From Savagea serpentis (GTDB lineage Bacteria > Bacillota > Bacilli > Bacillales_A > Planococcaceae): a stretch of 64,000 nucleotides of DNA. Positions 7,489 through 16,247 of this stretch are shown piece by piece. The notes under the pieces are model-generated. The model was not told where the DNA came from. It saw only the letters and a list, made by a program, of their open reading frames with translations, and did not search any database. The stretch covers positions 806,001 to 870,000 of the forward strand of contig NZ_JADKPV010000001.1 in NCBI RefSeq assembly GCF_015351395.1. Direction: 5' to 3'. The first letter of the stretch is position 1. Each line of letters opens with the position of its first letter. The position numbers and the translations under genes are program-made.

Positions 7489-8372
7489 TATCGTTTCGGC
7501 TTCAATTGTTGGAGACGTTGAATCATTTGTTCTTTCGACGCATATCCGAAATGCTTCAACAAATCTTCCGGGTCTTCTTGAACACTTCGCTGCAATAAAC
7601 GGAAATAACGCAATTCCGAGCCGCGCACATCGAGTGATTCTCCCGCAGTCGCCCGCTCCACGACTCGCTCTACCGTCCGCTCGCTCATCGGTTCATTCAT
7701 GAGACCGCGATCGGTAAAGTAAAGCGCATGCCCTTCTTCCCACTCAAAATCAAACAATTCTGCTGTTCGTTTCGCATAATGCTGTAAATCTTCTACTGTT
7801 TTATCCATTAAATCAATCCATTGAAATGTTAAATTTTTTCGCAATAAAGCGAGTTTTCGTTCTTTTTGGTCAAAATGTCCCCAGCGTAAATTTTTAATTT
7901 CGGCTACTTTCAATCCTGTATCGATCATCAATTGGACGATGGAGCGATTGCGAAAGGGGAGCCACTCTTCATAGCTCGTCATGGCAACTGGTTCTTCATA
8001 ATGATGATACACCGCGCTCACTTCGGTCATCGAAGGAATCCGCACTTCTACTTGGTACGGTTGTGTATGCAAAATAGCGGATTTAAAATCTTCTTCAATG
8101 ATATGAGCGACTGCTAAATAGTGAACGAATGAGCGCAAAGACGAAATTTTTCGTCGCACAGAAGTCGGTTTAAACCCCGCTTCTAGTAAGACGTCTTCAT
8201 AATGGATTGCAAAATGCCTGAAATCTTCACTTGTCACATCTTCAATACGCGCTTCATCTAACGCTTGCGCTAGCTGTTCTAAATCGATGCGATATTGTTT
8301 CAACGTATGAGGGGACTTATTTAAATTTCGTAAATGAAATAAATATTGTGCGATGGCTTCTTTACACTGCAT
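7488..8372 (-). CDS. Degenerate XerC/D-like tyrosine recombinase
   Basis: 294-residue protein with the layout of a Xer recombinase: an N-terminal SAM-like DNA-binding domain (YLFHLRNLNKSPHTLKQYRIDL-type start, residues about 8-90) and a C-terminal catalytic-fold domain. The key residues are changed. The first Arg of TGLRVSE is Lys (TGLKVAEI), the His of HxLRH is Ser, the His after LR is Tyr, LGH has become FGY, and the position of the nucleophilic Tyr holds Arg. Strand exchange is therefore unlikely; a DNA-binding role is possible. ATG 8372 has better spacing from AAGGAGGA than ATG 8378. A terminator sits directly upstream of its ribosome site. Confidence 0.8.
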   Translation of the reverse strand: MQCKEAIAQYLFHLRNLNKSPHTLKQYRIDLEQLAQALDEARIEDVTSEDFRHFAIHYEDVLLEAGFKPTSVRRKISSLRSFVHYLAVAHIIEEDFKSAILHTQPYQVEVRIPSMTEVSAVYHHYEEPVAMTSYEEWLPFRNRSIVQLMIDTGLKVAEIKNLRWGHFDQKERKLALLRKNLTFQWIDLMDKTVEDLQHYAKRTAELFDFEWEEGHALYFTDRGLMNEPMSERTVERVVERATAGESLDVRGSELRYFRLLQRSVQEDPEDLLKHFGYASKEQMIQRLQQLKPKR

Positions 8373-8393
8373 GTCCATTCCTCCTTATGAAAA

Positions 8394-8429
8394 AATCAAT
8401 AGAATGCGCAATTAGCGCACCTATTGATT
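8394..8429 (-). terminator. Terminator between ccdC and the recombinase-like gene
   Basis: AATCAATAG/CTATTGATT with inner TGCGC/GCGCA, overlapping the ccdC stop; on the minus strand it is followed by TTTTTTC and then directly by the ribosome site AAGGAGGA of the next gene. Confidence 0.8.
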
Positions 8430-8927
8430 GACTAACTGTTGATATTTTCGATACATCCCGATGCGCCATGACACGATCATGCCGAATGCGAGCAAAAAGA
8501 ACATACCTCCAAGCTCTCCGACATCGATTGATGAACTGAGCACCATTTTCGCCACAACACGCACGATGAGTAACCCGACTAAAATGAGTAAAAATGCACG
8601 TGACGGTTGCACGTAAATTTGATCGCCTTCTTTTCGAAAATTCGTCGTTTTAATTAAAATGAATGAAAACAATACACCGACGCCGAACGCTTCAATGACT
8701 TGAAGCCACGGTACACGAAACTCTTCAAAGACGAACATCAACATCCCGGTCGACATGAAAAGGGGTGGCAAAATAATTTTTTTAGCGGTGATTGGACGCT
8801 TCGCAATTTTTTGACGCACAATCACACTCATTGTTCCCATTACTAAAAAGAAAATGGTCGATCCGATAATGAGAAAGGATGGCGGTAAATCTTTTAAAAA
8901 CGATGGAATAAAGTCAACGAGGCGCAT
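8421..8927 (-). CDS. ccdC: CcdC-like membrane protein
   Basis: 168-residue protein with about five membrane segments (FLIIGSTIFFLVMG, ILPPLFMSTGMLMFVF, VIEAFGVGVLFSFILI, FLLILVGLLIVRVVA, MFFLLAFGMIVSWRIGM). The pattern RPITAKKIILPPLFMSTG and MIVSWRIGMYRKY fits CcdC/YneJ of B. subtilis, encoded between ccdA and yneK there. CcdC is linked to cytochrome c maturation by genome position, though its role is not defined. Here yneK is 1 kb away on the other strand and ccdA is not in the window. The SD GGGAGGAC overlaps the end of the upstream thioredoxin-like gene. Confidence 0.8.
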   Translation of the reverse strand: MRLVDFIPSFLKDLPPSFLIIGSTIFFLVMGTMSVIVRQKIAKRPITAKKIILPPLFMSTGMLMFVFEEFRVPWLQVIEAFGVGVLFSFILIKTTNFRKEGDQIYVQPSRAFLLILVGLLIVRVVAKMVLSSSIDVGELGGMFFLLAFGMIVSWRIGMYRKYQQLVNQ

Positions 8928-8933
8928 GAATGA

Positions 8934-9257
8934 TTAGTCCTCCCATTGCTGTACTTCATCGAGACGTTTCATAAGTTCGTCGCGTTGAACGAAACGTGCA
9001 AAACGAGCATATTCTTTGCCGTGTAAAAATAGTAAAACGACCGGTGCTGTGAACAGCGAAAACTGTCCCGCAATCTCTTGTACTTCCGACACGTTCACCT
9101 GGTAAAATGGAACGTCTGGATATTGTTCTTGGAGCGGTTCGACTTGCGGTAATAACCCGTCACAAACTGAACAGCCGTTAATTTTTACGAATAGTAATAG
9201 TTTCGGTTGTTCTTCTAATAAAGTAACCCATTCATCATACGATGTAATTTTATGCAT
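8934..9257 (-). CDS. Thioredoxin-like protein
   Basis: 107-residue single thioredoxin fold. The active-site motif is CSVC (INGCSVCDGLLPQ), the cis-Pro loop is FTAPVVLLF, and there is no signal peptide, so it is cytoplasmic. Proteins like this (YusE/YdfQ-type) reduce disulfides; the partner is unknown. It precedes ccdC by 6 bp in the same transcript, so a link to thiol handling in cytochrome maturation is possible but not shown. ATG 9257 follows AGGAGGATTAAGG; the upstream ATG at 9281 precedes the ribosome site. Confidence 0.85.
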   Translation of the reverse strand: MHKITSYDEWVTLLEEQPKLLLFVKINGCSVCDGLLPQVEPLQEQYPDVPFYQVNVSEVQEIAGQFSLFTAPVVLLFLHGKEYARFARFVQRDELMKRLDEVQQWED

Positions 9258-9288
9258 CCTTAATCCTCCTAAACGATTCATCTCTTAC

Positions 9289-9316
9289 ATCATACACGAT
9301 ACACGACAATTGTGAA
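9289..9316 (-). promoter_or_regulatory. Promoter for the thioredoxin-like/ccdC transcript
   Basis: TTCACA (9316..9311), 16-bp spacer, TATGAT (9294..9289) on the minus strand. Confidence 0.5.
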
Positions 9317-9474
9317 CGATGACGTAAATATTCACGAAAGATGATAATTACGATCATTTTACCAAAAACGTACACAAATAGCGTTTCTTATGCTCAATCT
9401 TTTAAAAAACATAGAGAAATGAGCGCTATTTTCGCTATGATCGTTCTCCTATGGTCTTTTTCCTACACAAAAGA

Positions 9475-9497
9475 AGGTACAGCAAAGTGCTGTACCT
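9475..9497 (-). terminator. Terminator of the ABC exporter operon
   Basis: A 10-bp perfect stem AGGTACAGCA/TGCTGTACCT with a 3-nt loop, followed on the minus strand by TCTTTT. It is about 120 bp past the last gene. Confidence 0.75.
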
Positions 9498-9614
9498 AAA
9501 TACTTCTCTTTTTTAACTTTATGAAATTTTCATTTTAGCTTTTACATGATTTACTGACAAATCCGAAATACTTAAAGGAGAATAGTTGAAAGGTTTTGCT
9601 ATACTTTCAAATTT

Positions 9615-11393
9615 TTAATCAACGAGTCCATTTTGGAGTTGGTACATTTTGTAATAAAGGCCTCGCTCGCTTAACAGTTGTTGATGCGTGCCTCGTTCGA
9701 CAATTTCACCCTGGTGTAACACGAGGATCAACTCGGCATCTTGAATCGTACTGAGTCGATGGGCAATTGCGATCGTCGTACGGCCTTTTCGCATTTTTTC
9801 AAGGCTCGCTTGAATCGCCACTTCCGTTTCCGTATCGATATTCGCTGTCGCTTCATCGAGAATTAATATTTTCGGATCCGTCGCCATCGTTCGCGCGAAT
9901 GCGATCAATTGACGTTGTCCGCTTGAAAACGTCGAACCGCGTTCGGTCACATGTTCTTCATAACCGTTCGGTAATTGTTCGATGAAATGATGCGCTTGGA
10001 CGAATTGTGCCGCTTCTCGCACGGTCTTATCGTCCATTTCTGGATGGTGCAAGCGAATATTGCTTGCAATCGTTCCGTAAAATAAAAACGGATCTTGTAA
10101 GACGAGTCCGACTTTTTCACGCAATTGGGAAGCAGGATACGACTTGATTGATTGTCCGTCAATTGTGATCGACCCTCGTTCAAACTCGTAAAAGCGCATC
10201 AATAAATTAATGATGGAACTTTTCCCGCTTCCTGTATGGCCGACGAGCGCGACCGTTTCGCCTGCTTGCGCAGTGAACGATATATTTTTCAACACGTCTC
10301 GTTCCCCGTCGTAAGAGAAGGATACATCTTTAAATTCAATGACGCCGTCTGTAATTGGCTTTGTCGCGGTGCCCGTTTGACTCGGTTCTACTGTCTCATC
10401 GTCCATTAAACGAAAGACGCGTGAAGCGGAGACGAGCGCTTGTTGGAAGATGGATAAACGTTGCATCACTTGTTGGACCGGTTGGAATAAGCGCCCAAGC
10501 AATGTCGTAAAGGCGTAAATAACTCCGACATCGATCGCTGTCTCCATAGAAGTGAACCCGAAATATCCGAGCGTGACGACAATCGCCAACGCATACAATA
10601 AATCAATCGCAGGGCCAAGCAACATACTGTCGAATTTAATGTTGCGTAATCCTGCTTTGAAATGATTGTCATTAATTTCTTTAAATTCATCCGCCATACG
10701 CGCTTCTTGGCGGAATGTTTGAATCATGCCCATACCCGAAATCGACTCTGCAATTTTCGCGTTCAACTGACTGAGCCTTTCTCTTAAATCCGCATAAAAA
10801 TCCGCACTATACTTCCGGTAAATCGTCATAATTCCTAAAAAGAACGGAAGGAGTAACAGAGCGATGAACGCCAGTTTCACATCTAAGAAAAAGAGTGCGA
10901 TGTATACCCCGATCAGCGTTAAAATCGATGAAATGAATGTGACGATGACACTGACGAACATTTCTTTAATCGATTCCGTATCATTCGTCACACGCGATAC
11001 GATACTTCCTGCTGGTGTCGCATCGAAATAACGCATGCCGAGACCTTGCACTTTCGTAAATACGTCGATGCGCATTTGTTGAATAATTTTGAGCGCGATA
11101 TGTTGGAAGCGAATCATCTGAAAATAACTAAAAACGACAAGCATTAATGTAATGCCGACATAGAGCGCAAATATCGTGATTGTTTCCTGTTTTGGAAATT
11201 GCATCGGCGTGATGAAATCATCGATAAACCGCTGAATAATTAGCGGGCCCGCAATTCCACCTGCAATCGATAAAAGAAGCATCGTCATCGCGATTGCGAC
11301 TTCCTTTTTATGAGGGGCCACGTAAGCGAATAGACGCTTAAATACTTGCCATTGTTCACGCGCTGTCAATTTAATCGTTTTTTCTTCACTCAT
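9615..11393 (-). CDS. Multidrug-type ABC exporter half-transporter (YheH/BmrD-like)
   Basis: 592-residue half ABC exporter: six-helix membrane domain (about 1-320) and a nucleotide-binding domain with Walker A GHTGSGKSS, Q-loop LQDPFLF, signature FSSGQRQ, Walker B ILILDEAT and the H-loop AHRLST. The signature motif reads SSGQR in place of LSGGQ, the pattern of a subunit whose partner site is asymmetric, as in heterodimeric exporters. With the next gene it should form a heterodimer exporting drugs or lipids. The start ATG 11393 follows AAGGAGGTGG; GTG at 11402 overlaps that site. Confidence 0.9.
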   Translation of the reverse strand: MSEEKTIKLTAREQWQVFKRLFAYVAPHKKEVAIAMTMLLLSIAGGIAGPLIIQRFIDDFITPMQFPKQETITIFALYVGITLMLVVFSYFQMIRFQHIALKIIQQMRIDVFTKVQGLGMRYFDATPAGSIVSRVTNDTESIKEMFVSVIVTFISSILTLIGVYIALFFLDVKLAFIALLLLPFFLGIMTIYRKYSADFYADLRERLSQLNAKIAESISGMGMIQTFRQEARMADEFKEINDNHFKAGLRNIKFDSMLLGPAIDLLYALAIVVTLGYFGFTSMETAIDVGVIYAFTTLLGRLFQPVQQVMQRLSIFQQALVSASRVFRLMDDETVEPSQTGTATKPITDGVIEFKDVSFSYDGERDVLKNISFTAQAGETVALVGHTGSGKSSIINLLMRFYEFERGSITIDGQSIKSYPASQLREKVGLVLQDPFLFYGTIASNIRLHHPEMDDKTVREAAQFVQAHHFIEQLPNGYEEHVTERGSTFSSGQRQLIAFARTMATDPKILILDEATANIDTETEVAIQASLEKMRKGRTTIAIAHRLSTIQDAELILVLHQGEIVERGTHQQLLSERGLYYKMYQLQNGLVD

Positions 11394-13146
11394 GCGAACC
11401 ACCTCCTTGTTCTACCGATTGTTCGAGTTGCTGCAACATGTACATATCGTAATAATGTCCTCGTTGATCCATCAATTGTTCATGCGTTCCTTTTTCGATG
11501 ATTGTTCCTTCGTCGAGGACGATAATTTGATGCGCATGTTGAATCGCGCTTAAACGATGGGACGTAATAATATTTGTTTTGTCCTGGCGCGTCTTGCGTA
11601 AATTCGTTAAAATCGCTTCTTCTGTACGCGCATCTACCGCAGATAAAGAGTCATCTAAAAGCAACAACTCAGGATCCATCAATAATGCTCGCGCAATCGA
11701 CACACGTTGCTTTTGTCCGCCAGATAAACTGACGCCACGTTCTCCGACGAGCGTGTCATATCCTTCTGTCAAACGTAAAATGTCTTCATGAATGAAGGCC
11801 AGTTTCGCTGCTTGTTCAATTTGTTCGACATTCGTCGCTGGATTCGTGAACGCGATATTGTCTCGAATCGTGGTAGAAAATAAGAAATGATCTTGCGGTA
11901 CATACCCGATCGATTCTAATAAACGTTGTTGACGATACGCATCAATCGAGTGTCCCGCATACGTAATCGTTCCCTCATATCCTTCAAACTCCCGCATTAA
12001 CAATTTTAAAATCGTCGTTTTGCCCGAGCCTGTTTTTCCGACGATGCCTAACGTTTCGCCTCGCTTCAACTCGAATGAAACGTCGTGTAACGTCGTTTCT
12101 TCCGCTCCTGGATAACGGAATTGTTTCACGTCGAAATGAAGATCTCCGACAGGACGTTCGTCGATTGCATTCGGTACGTCAACGATTTCTGGCTCGACAT
12201 CGAATAATTGTTGAATTCTCGTATACGACGCACTTCCTCGCTCGACGATGTTGAACAAAAAGCCAAACGCAAGCATCGGCCAAATGAGCGCTGCTAAATA
12301 CGTACTGAACGCAACAAGATCACCAATTGTCATTTGTCCATCGATGATGAAGCGCGTTCCGAAAACGAAAGATAAAATGTAGGACACCGCAAAAATTCCG
12401 CTAATCGTTGGGTCAAATAAAGCATCGACGCGTGCGACACGCATATTTTTTTCGACGACTTTTGTCGATAAATTCGTGAAGTCCTCAATATCTTGTTTTT
12501 GTTGTCCAAATGTTTTAATGACTTCAATTCCTGAAATACTTTCCTGTGTTTTATCATTCAAATCCGAAAACGCTTCTTGTGCGTAACGGAACCGATCGCG
12601 AAGTAAACGACCGTAATAACTCGTCAGTAAAATCATGATTGGAAGCGGGATGAGCGCGATAATCGTTAATTTCCAACTAATCGTAAAGCCCATCGTCAAA
12701 ATGACGACCGTTCCGGTTACAAGTGAATCGACGAGTGTGAGTACTCCCATACCTGCTGTTTGTTGCACGGCGTTAATATCGTTCGTCGCATGAGCCATTA
12801 AATCTCCGACACGACGCTTTTGATAAAAGGATGAAGACATTTTCGTAAAATGAACGAATAATTGCTCACGTAACGTGCGCGCTAAGTAAACAGCCGAACC
12901 GAAAATCATCACGCGCCAAAAATAACGAGCGACGTACATAATGATTCCCGCGATGACTAAAATGATGAGCCAGCGCGTCAGTTGTTCGGACGTCAACGTA
13001 TTGTCCGTTACCCCATCGATGACGAGTCCGATAATTTTCGGTGGAATTAACGCTAAAAAAGCGACGAAAATGAGCATACTAACCCCAAAAATGTATTGTT
13101 TTTTACGCTGTTTAAAAAACCAGCCTAATTGTTTGACGACATTCAG
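11386..13146 (-). CDS. Multidrug-type ABC exporter half-transporter (YheI/BmrC-like), CTG start
   Basis: Second half-exporter of the pair, with Walker A GKTGSGKTT, Q-loop VPQDHFLF, signature LSGGQKQR, Walker B LLLLDDS and SHRLSA. The Walker B ends in Asp (DDS) where the catalytic Glu is usual, so this subunit carries the degenerate site. The first ATG in frame (13077) lies inside the first membrane helix and has no ribosome site. The frame stays open upstream, and CTG at 13146, about 7 nt after AAGAGGGG, gives an N-terminus (NVVKQLGWFFKQRKKQYIFG) and a length of 586 as expected for YheI. It overlaps the downstream gene by 8 bp. Confidence 0.9.
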   Translation of the reverse strand: MNVVKQLGWFFKQRKKQYIFGVSMLIFVAFLALIPPKIIGLVIDGVTDNTLTSEQLTRWLIILVIAGIIMYVARYFWRVMIFGSAVYLARTLREQLFVHFTKMSSSFYQKRRVGDLMAHATNDINAVQQTAGMGVLTLVDSLVTGTVVILTMGFTISWKLTIIALIPLPIMILLTSYYGRLLRDRFRYAQEAFSDLNDKTQESISGIEVIKTFGQQKQDIEDFTNLSTKVVEKNMRVARVDALFDPTISGIFAVSYILSFVFGTRFIIDGQMTIGDLVAFSTYLAALIWPMLAFGFLFNIVERGSASYTRIQQLFDVEPEIVDVPNAIDERPVGDLHFDVKQFRYPGAEETTLHDVSFELKRGETLGIVGKTGSGKTTILKLLMREFEGYEGTITYAGHSIDAYRQQRLLESIGYVPQDHFLFSTTIRDNIAFTNPATNVEQIEQAAKLAFIHEDILRLTEGYDTLVGERGVSLSGGQKQRVSIARALLMDPELLLLDDSLSAVDARTEEAILTNLRKTRQDKTNIITSHRLSAIQHAHQIIVLDEGTIIEKGTHEQLMDQRGHYYDMYMLQQLEQSVEQGGGSHE

Positions 13147-13180
13147 AACAATCCCCTCTTTCTTTCATTAAAATTAAAAA

Positions 13181-13208
13181 AGCTTGTCCATTTTATCATG
13201 AACAAGCT
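13181..13208 (-). terminator. Terminator between flavoprotein and ABC exporter genes
   Basis: AGCTTGT/ACAAGCT stem followed on the minus strand by TTTTTT. It lies only about 35 nt upstream of the exporter start, with no promoter evident in between. Confidence 0.7.
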
Positions 13209-13222
13209 CTGGAGTGGTATTT

Positions 13223-14557
13223 TTAGCGTTGTAAACGACGGGCCATTTGTTGAACCGGGTCCCAAACTCCGTTAAATGGTGGCGCATAACTTAAATCTAA
13301 ATCGAGTAAATCCTCCACCGTTAATTGTGCGTACAATGCAGTTGCGATGACATCGAGTCGTTTGTCCACACCCGCTCCACCGATGATTTGAACGCCGAGT
13401 AAGTGACGCGTAAACGTATCATAATAAAGCGTTAATGTCATTTTATCACCGCCTGGATAATACCCAGCAATCGCATTGGCAGTTAGCGTAATGGAGTCAT
13501 AATCTCGATTCGTCGCTTGAAGTGCTCGTTCATTTAATCCCGTACCGCCAATGGCATAATCGAAAAATTGGAAGATCGACGTGCCGACAATCCCTTTAAA
13601 GCGGGCATCTTCTCCACACATCGCAAGACCTGCGACACGCCCTTGCTTGTTCGCGGTCGTTCCGAGTGGGATGTAGTCGTGCTTTCCGGTTAGTCGGTTG
13701 AAATGACTTGCACAGTCACCTGCCGCATAGACGTCTGGAATTGTCGTCTCCATCTGCTCATTTGTCACAATGGCGCCATTGCGTAATGTGTGCAGTTGCG
13801 GAGATTGTGCGAAAGCTGTAGCGGGGCGAACACCGAGTGCTAATACGACATAATCTGTCGCATACGCTCCGTTCTTCGTCGTCACCTTGCGCACGACGTC
13901 TTCTCCTTCAAATCCGATTACTTCTTCATTCAATAACACTTCGATGCCATGTTCTCGTGCTTTCGTTAAAATCGCTTCCGAAATTGAGTCGTCAAAATTT
14001 TTCGCTAAACGGTCGCCTCGTTGAATGAGTCGGACCTTTTTGCCAGCGAGCGTTAACGCCTCTGCCACTTCCAGTCCGATGTACCCTCCACCGATGACTG
14101 TTACATGTTGTTTTTCTTCAATGGCTGCGACGAGCTGTTTCGTCTGTTCAATCGTCTTAAATACTTGAATGCCTGATAAATCGCTATTTCGAAGCGAAGG
14201 CACGAGCGGATGGGCACCTGTCGCAATCAGCAATTTATCGTAGTGCACTGTAAATGTTTCGTCCGTTTCTACATGTGTGCCATGCACTTCTTTCTTTTCG
14301 TAATCAATCGATTCAACGCGATGATTCGTGCGTGCATCGATGCCGTAACGGTCTCGAAATGTTTCGGGAGAACGTGCGATCACACGCTCTGCATTCGCAA
14401 TCCGTCCATCAATGACATACGGTAAACCGCATTGTCCGTATGAATAAACGGTTCCTTGTTCCAATGTTGTTACTTGCGCTTTTTTATCATGACGCACAAT
14501 TTCCATTGCAGCACTCATCCCTGCTGCATCACCACCGATTATGACATAATGGGTCAA
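13223..14557 (-). CDS. CoA-disulfide-reductase-like FAD/NAD(P) oxidoreductase
   Basis: 444-residue flavoprotein disulfide reductase of the single-cysteine type. FAD-binding GGDAAGMSAA is at the N-terminus, the redox Cys in SYGQCGLPY at about residue 42, the NAD(P) site VIGGGYIGLEVAEAL in the middle, VYAAGDCA near 280, and a C-terminal dimer domain with the Tyr pair region (FNGVWDP). This is the pattern of CoA-disulfide reductase and NADH oxidases/persulfide reductases. The likely job is keeping coenzyme A or other low-molecular thiols reduced. The start is TTG 14557, after AAGGAGGAGAAAAC; ATGs farther upstream overlap the amidase gene. Confidence 0.88.
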   Translation of the reverse strand: MTHYVIIGGDAAGMSAAMEIVRHDKKAQVTTLEQGTVYSYGQCGLPYVIDGRIANAERVIARSPETFRDRYGIDARTNHRVESIDYEKKEVHGTHVETDETFTVHYDKLLIATGAHPLVPSLRNSDLSGIQVFKTIEQTKQLVAAIEEKQHVTVIGGGYIGLEVAEALTLAGKKVRLIQRGDRLAKNFDDSISEAILTKAREHGIEVLLNEEVIGFEGEDVVRKVTTKNGAYATDYVVLALGVRPATAFAQSPQLHTLRNGAIVTNEQMETTIPDVYAAGDCASHFNRLTGKHDYIPLGTTANKQGRVAGLAMCGEDARFKGIVGTSIFQFFDYAIGGTGLNERALQATNRDYDSITLTANAIAGYYPGGDKMTLTLYYDTFTRHLLGVQIIGGAGVDKRLDVIATALYAQLTVEDLLDLDLSYAPPFNGVWDPVQQMARRLQR

Positions 14558-14573
14558 AGTTTTCTCCTCCTTG

Positions 14574-16076
14574 TTAGTCATGTTGGAAATAAGGATTGTT
14601 TCTAAACCCTTTCCATAAATCCGTTTGTTCGACATAGCTTGCGGCGCGTAAAAGTAAATGATCATTCCCTTTCATCGCCATAAGCTGAATTCCAATTGGC
14701 ATGCCTTCTTCATCGGACGCGACCGGCAATGAAATGGCAGGTTGCCCTGTTAAATTCGCAAGTTGTGTAAAAGGTGTATACGTTAAACTTGGCAAAAACA
14801 TTTCATAAATCGCATCTTGACGCTTGTCGTTTGTTTCCGCGCGCAACATGTCTTCTTGTAGCTCGGCAATACGTGATGCATCGAGGGTTAGTTCACCGAT
14901 GCGCGGAGCCGTGTCAGCGGTCGTGGGCGTCATGAAATACGTGTAAGTGTCATGTAGACGAGACATGTGACGGGCAGCATCGTCCCAAGCATGCAAGCTT
15001 TCCACATATTCTCGCGCCGTAATAAATTTACCAGCTTCTGCGAGCATCCAACTTTCAATTTCTACATGATCGAGAGTAATCGCATGTCCCGCTTGGCGTT
15101 CAAGTTGATGGAACAGATGAGACATTTCTCCACAGTTCATCGCATAATAATGACGCATTAATGCCTCACCATCAATCGGCCATTCCACTTCCTCCGCGAT
15201 ATGCCCTTCTTTTTCAATGAATTGCACCGCTTGTCGCACTGCTTCCTTTGCTGTTTCACTCACCGGAGTTCCGACAGGCGAAGTGAGCGTGTAAGCGAAT
15301 TTCATCGTCTTTGTCGGTTCTCGTCGCAAAGTATGTAAATACCCTTGTTCATACAATGGACTTTGGAATGCTGCATCTGGTTGAATCGTTTGTAAAATAT
15401 CGAGAGAAGCCGCAGCGTCTCGCACTGTCCGGGTGAGCACAAAATCGATGGCTGCCCCTTGCCAATTACGTCCGACTGATGGGCCTACCGGTGTTTTTCC
15501 GCGACTCGGTTTTAAGCCGACGAGCCCAGTGAAAGAAGCAGGTATGCGAATCGATCCACCTCCGTCACTCGCTCCAGCAATCGGCACAATTCCACTTGCT
15601 ACGGCAGAGGCCGCTCCTCCTGAAGAGCCCCCTGAAGAACGTGTATGGCACCATGGGTTTCTGGTTGGCCCATGCAAGCGTGGTTCTGTTATATTTTTCA
15701 ATGCAAATTCAGGTGTATTCGTAAATCCAGTAAATACGAATCCTGCTTTTCGTAACGTTCGGGTGTAATTTGCTTCTTCTGTCGCGATATGCTCTTTGAA
15801 TAGCGTAGAGCCCGATGTCAATCGTGCACCTTTAATGGACTGAGAAATATCTTTCAGTACAAATGGGACACCACTGAGTGGGCTTTGTCCTTGAATTGAC
15901 TTCGCTTCTTCCAATGCTTGTTCATGGCGATGATGGACAATGGCATTCAGTGGGCCATTTACTTTTGTTTGTTGCGCAATGCTCGCTTGTACGAGCTCTT
16001 GTGCGGACACTTCTTTTGCTCGCACAAGCGCTGCTAATTCAACGCCATCGTATTGAATGTATTCCGTTTGTTTCAT
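14574..16076 (-). CDS. Amidase signature family enzyme
   Basis: 500-residue amidase. The Ser-cisSer-Lys triad is in place: Lys in PFVLKDIS (about 76), cis-Ser in SSGGSSGG (about 150) and the nucleophile Ser in GASDGGGSIRIPAS (about 173-179). The family includes GatA, but the stand-alone gene and the C-terminal region (PAISLPVASDEEGMPIGIQLM) fit a general amidase that hydrolyses a small amide. The substrate cannot be read from sequence. RBS AAAGGAG precedes ATG 16076. The flavoprotein gene follows with a gap of 16 bp, so they are co-transcribed. Confidence 0.9.
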   Translation of the reverse strand: MKQTEYIQYDGVELAALVRAKEVSAQELVQASIAQQTKVNGPLNAIVHHRHEQALEEAKSIQGQSPLSGVPFVLKDISQSIKGARLTSGSTLFKEHIATEEANYTRTLRKAGFVFTGFTNTPEFALKNITEPRLHGPTRNPWCHTRSSGGSSGGAASAVASGIVPIAGASDGGGSIRIPASFTGLVGLKPSRGKTPVGPSVGRNWQGAAIDFVLTRTVRDAAASLDILQTIQPDAAFQSPLYEQGYLHTLRREPTKTMKFAYTLTSPVGTPVSETAKEAVRQAVQFIEKEGHIAEEVEWPIDGEALMRHYYAMNCGEMSHLFHQLERQAGHAITLDHVEIESWMLAEAGKFITAREYVESLHAWDDAARHMSRLHDTYTYFMTPTTADTAPRIGELTLDASRIAELQEDMLRAETNDKRQDAIYEMFLPSLTYTPFTQLANLTGQPAISLPVASDEEGMPIGIQLMAMKGNDHLLLRAASYVEQTDLWKGFRNNPYFQHD

Positions 16077-16219
16077 CGTCTGAATCTCCTTTTGAAAACT
16101 TCCTTTAATATTGTTCTGCGTCTCATTGCTTTTAGTTTAGCATAATTTCCTAAAATTGCTTCTTTTTAAGCTGTAATCCTCCCGTTTAATATTTTTCATT
16201 GTAAAAAATGGATGAAAAA

Positions 16220-16247
16220 AGAGTTTATGCAGGACTGCATAAACTCT
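16220..16247 (-). terminator. Terminator of the coiled-coil wall hydrolase gene
   Basis: A 13-bp perfect stem AGAGTTTATGCAG/CTGCATAAACTCT with 2-nt centre, followed by TTTTTT on the minus strand; it overlaps the stop codon. Confidence 0.9.

Larger units (their letters stand above)
9258..9614. other. Intergenic region upstream of thioredoxin-like gene
   Basis: A 357-bp gap without ORFs. It holds the promoter at 9316..9289, the terminator of the ABC exporter operon at 9475-9497, and a loose inverted pair AATAGCG (about 9376) and CGCTATT (about 9424) of unknown meaning. Confidence 0.6.

Noticed and set aside
9615-13146. Mobile element or resistance island around the ABC exporter
   Set aside because: No transposase, flanking repeats or change in base use is seen; the genes look native.
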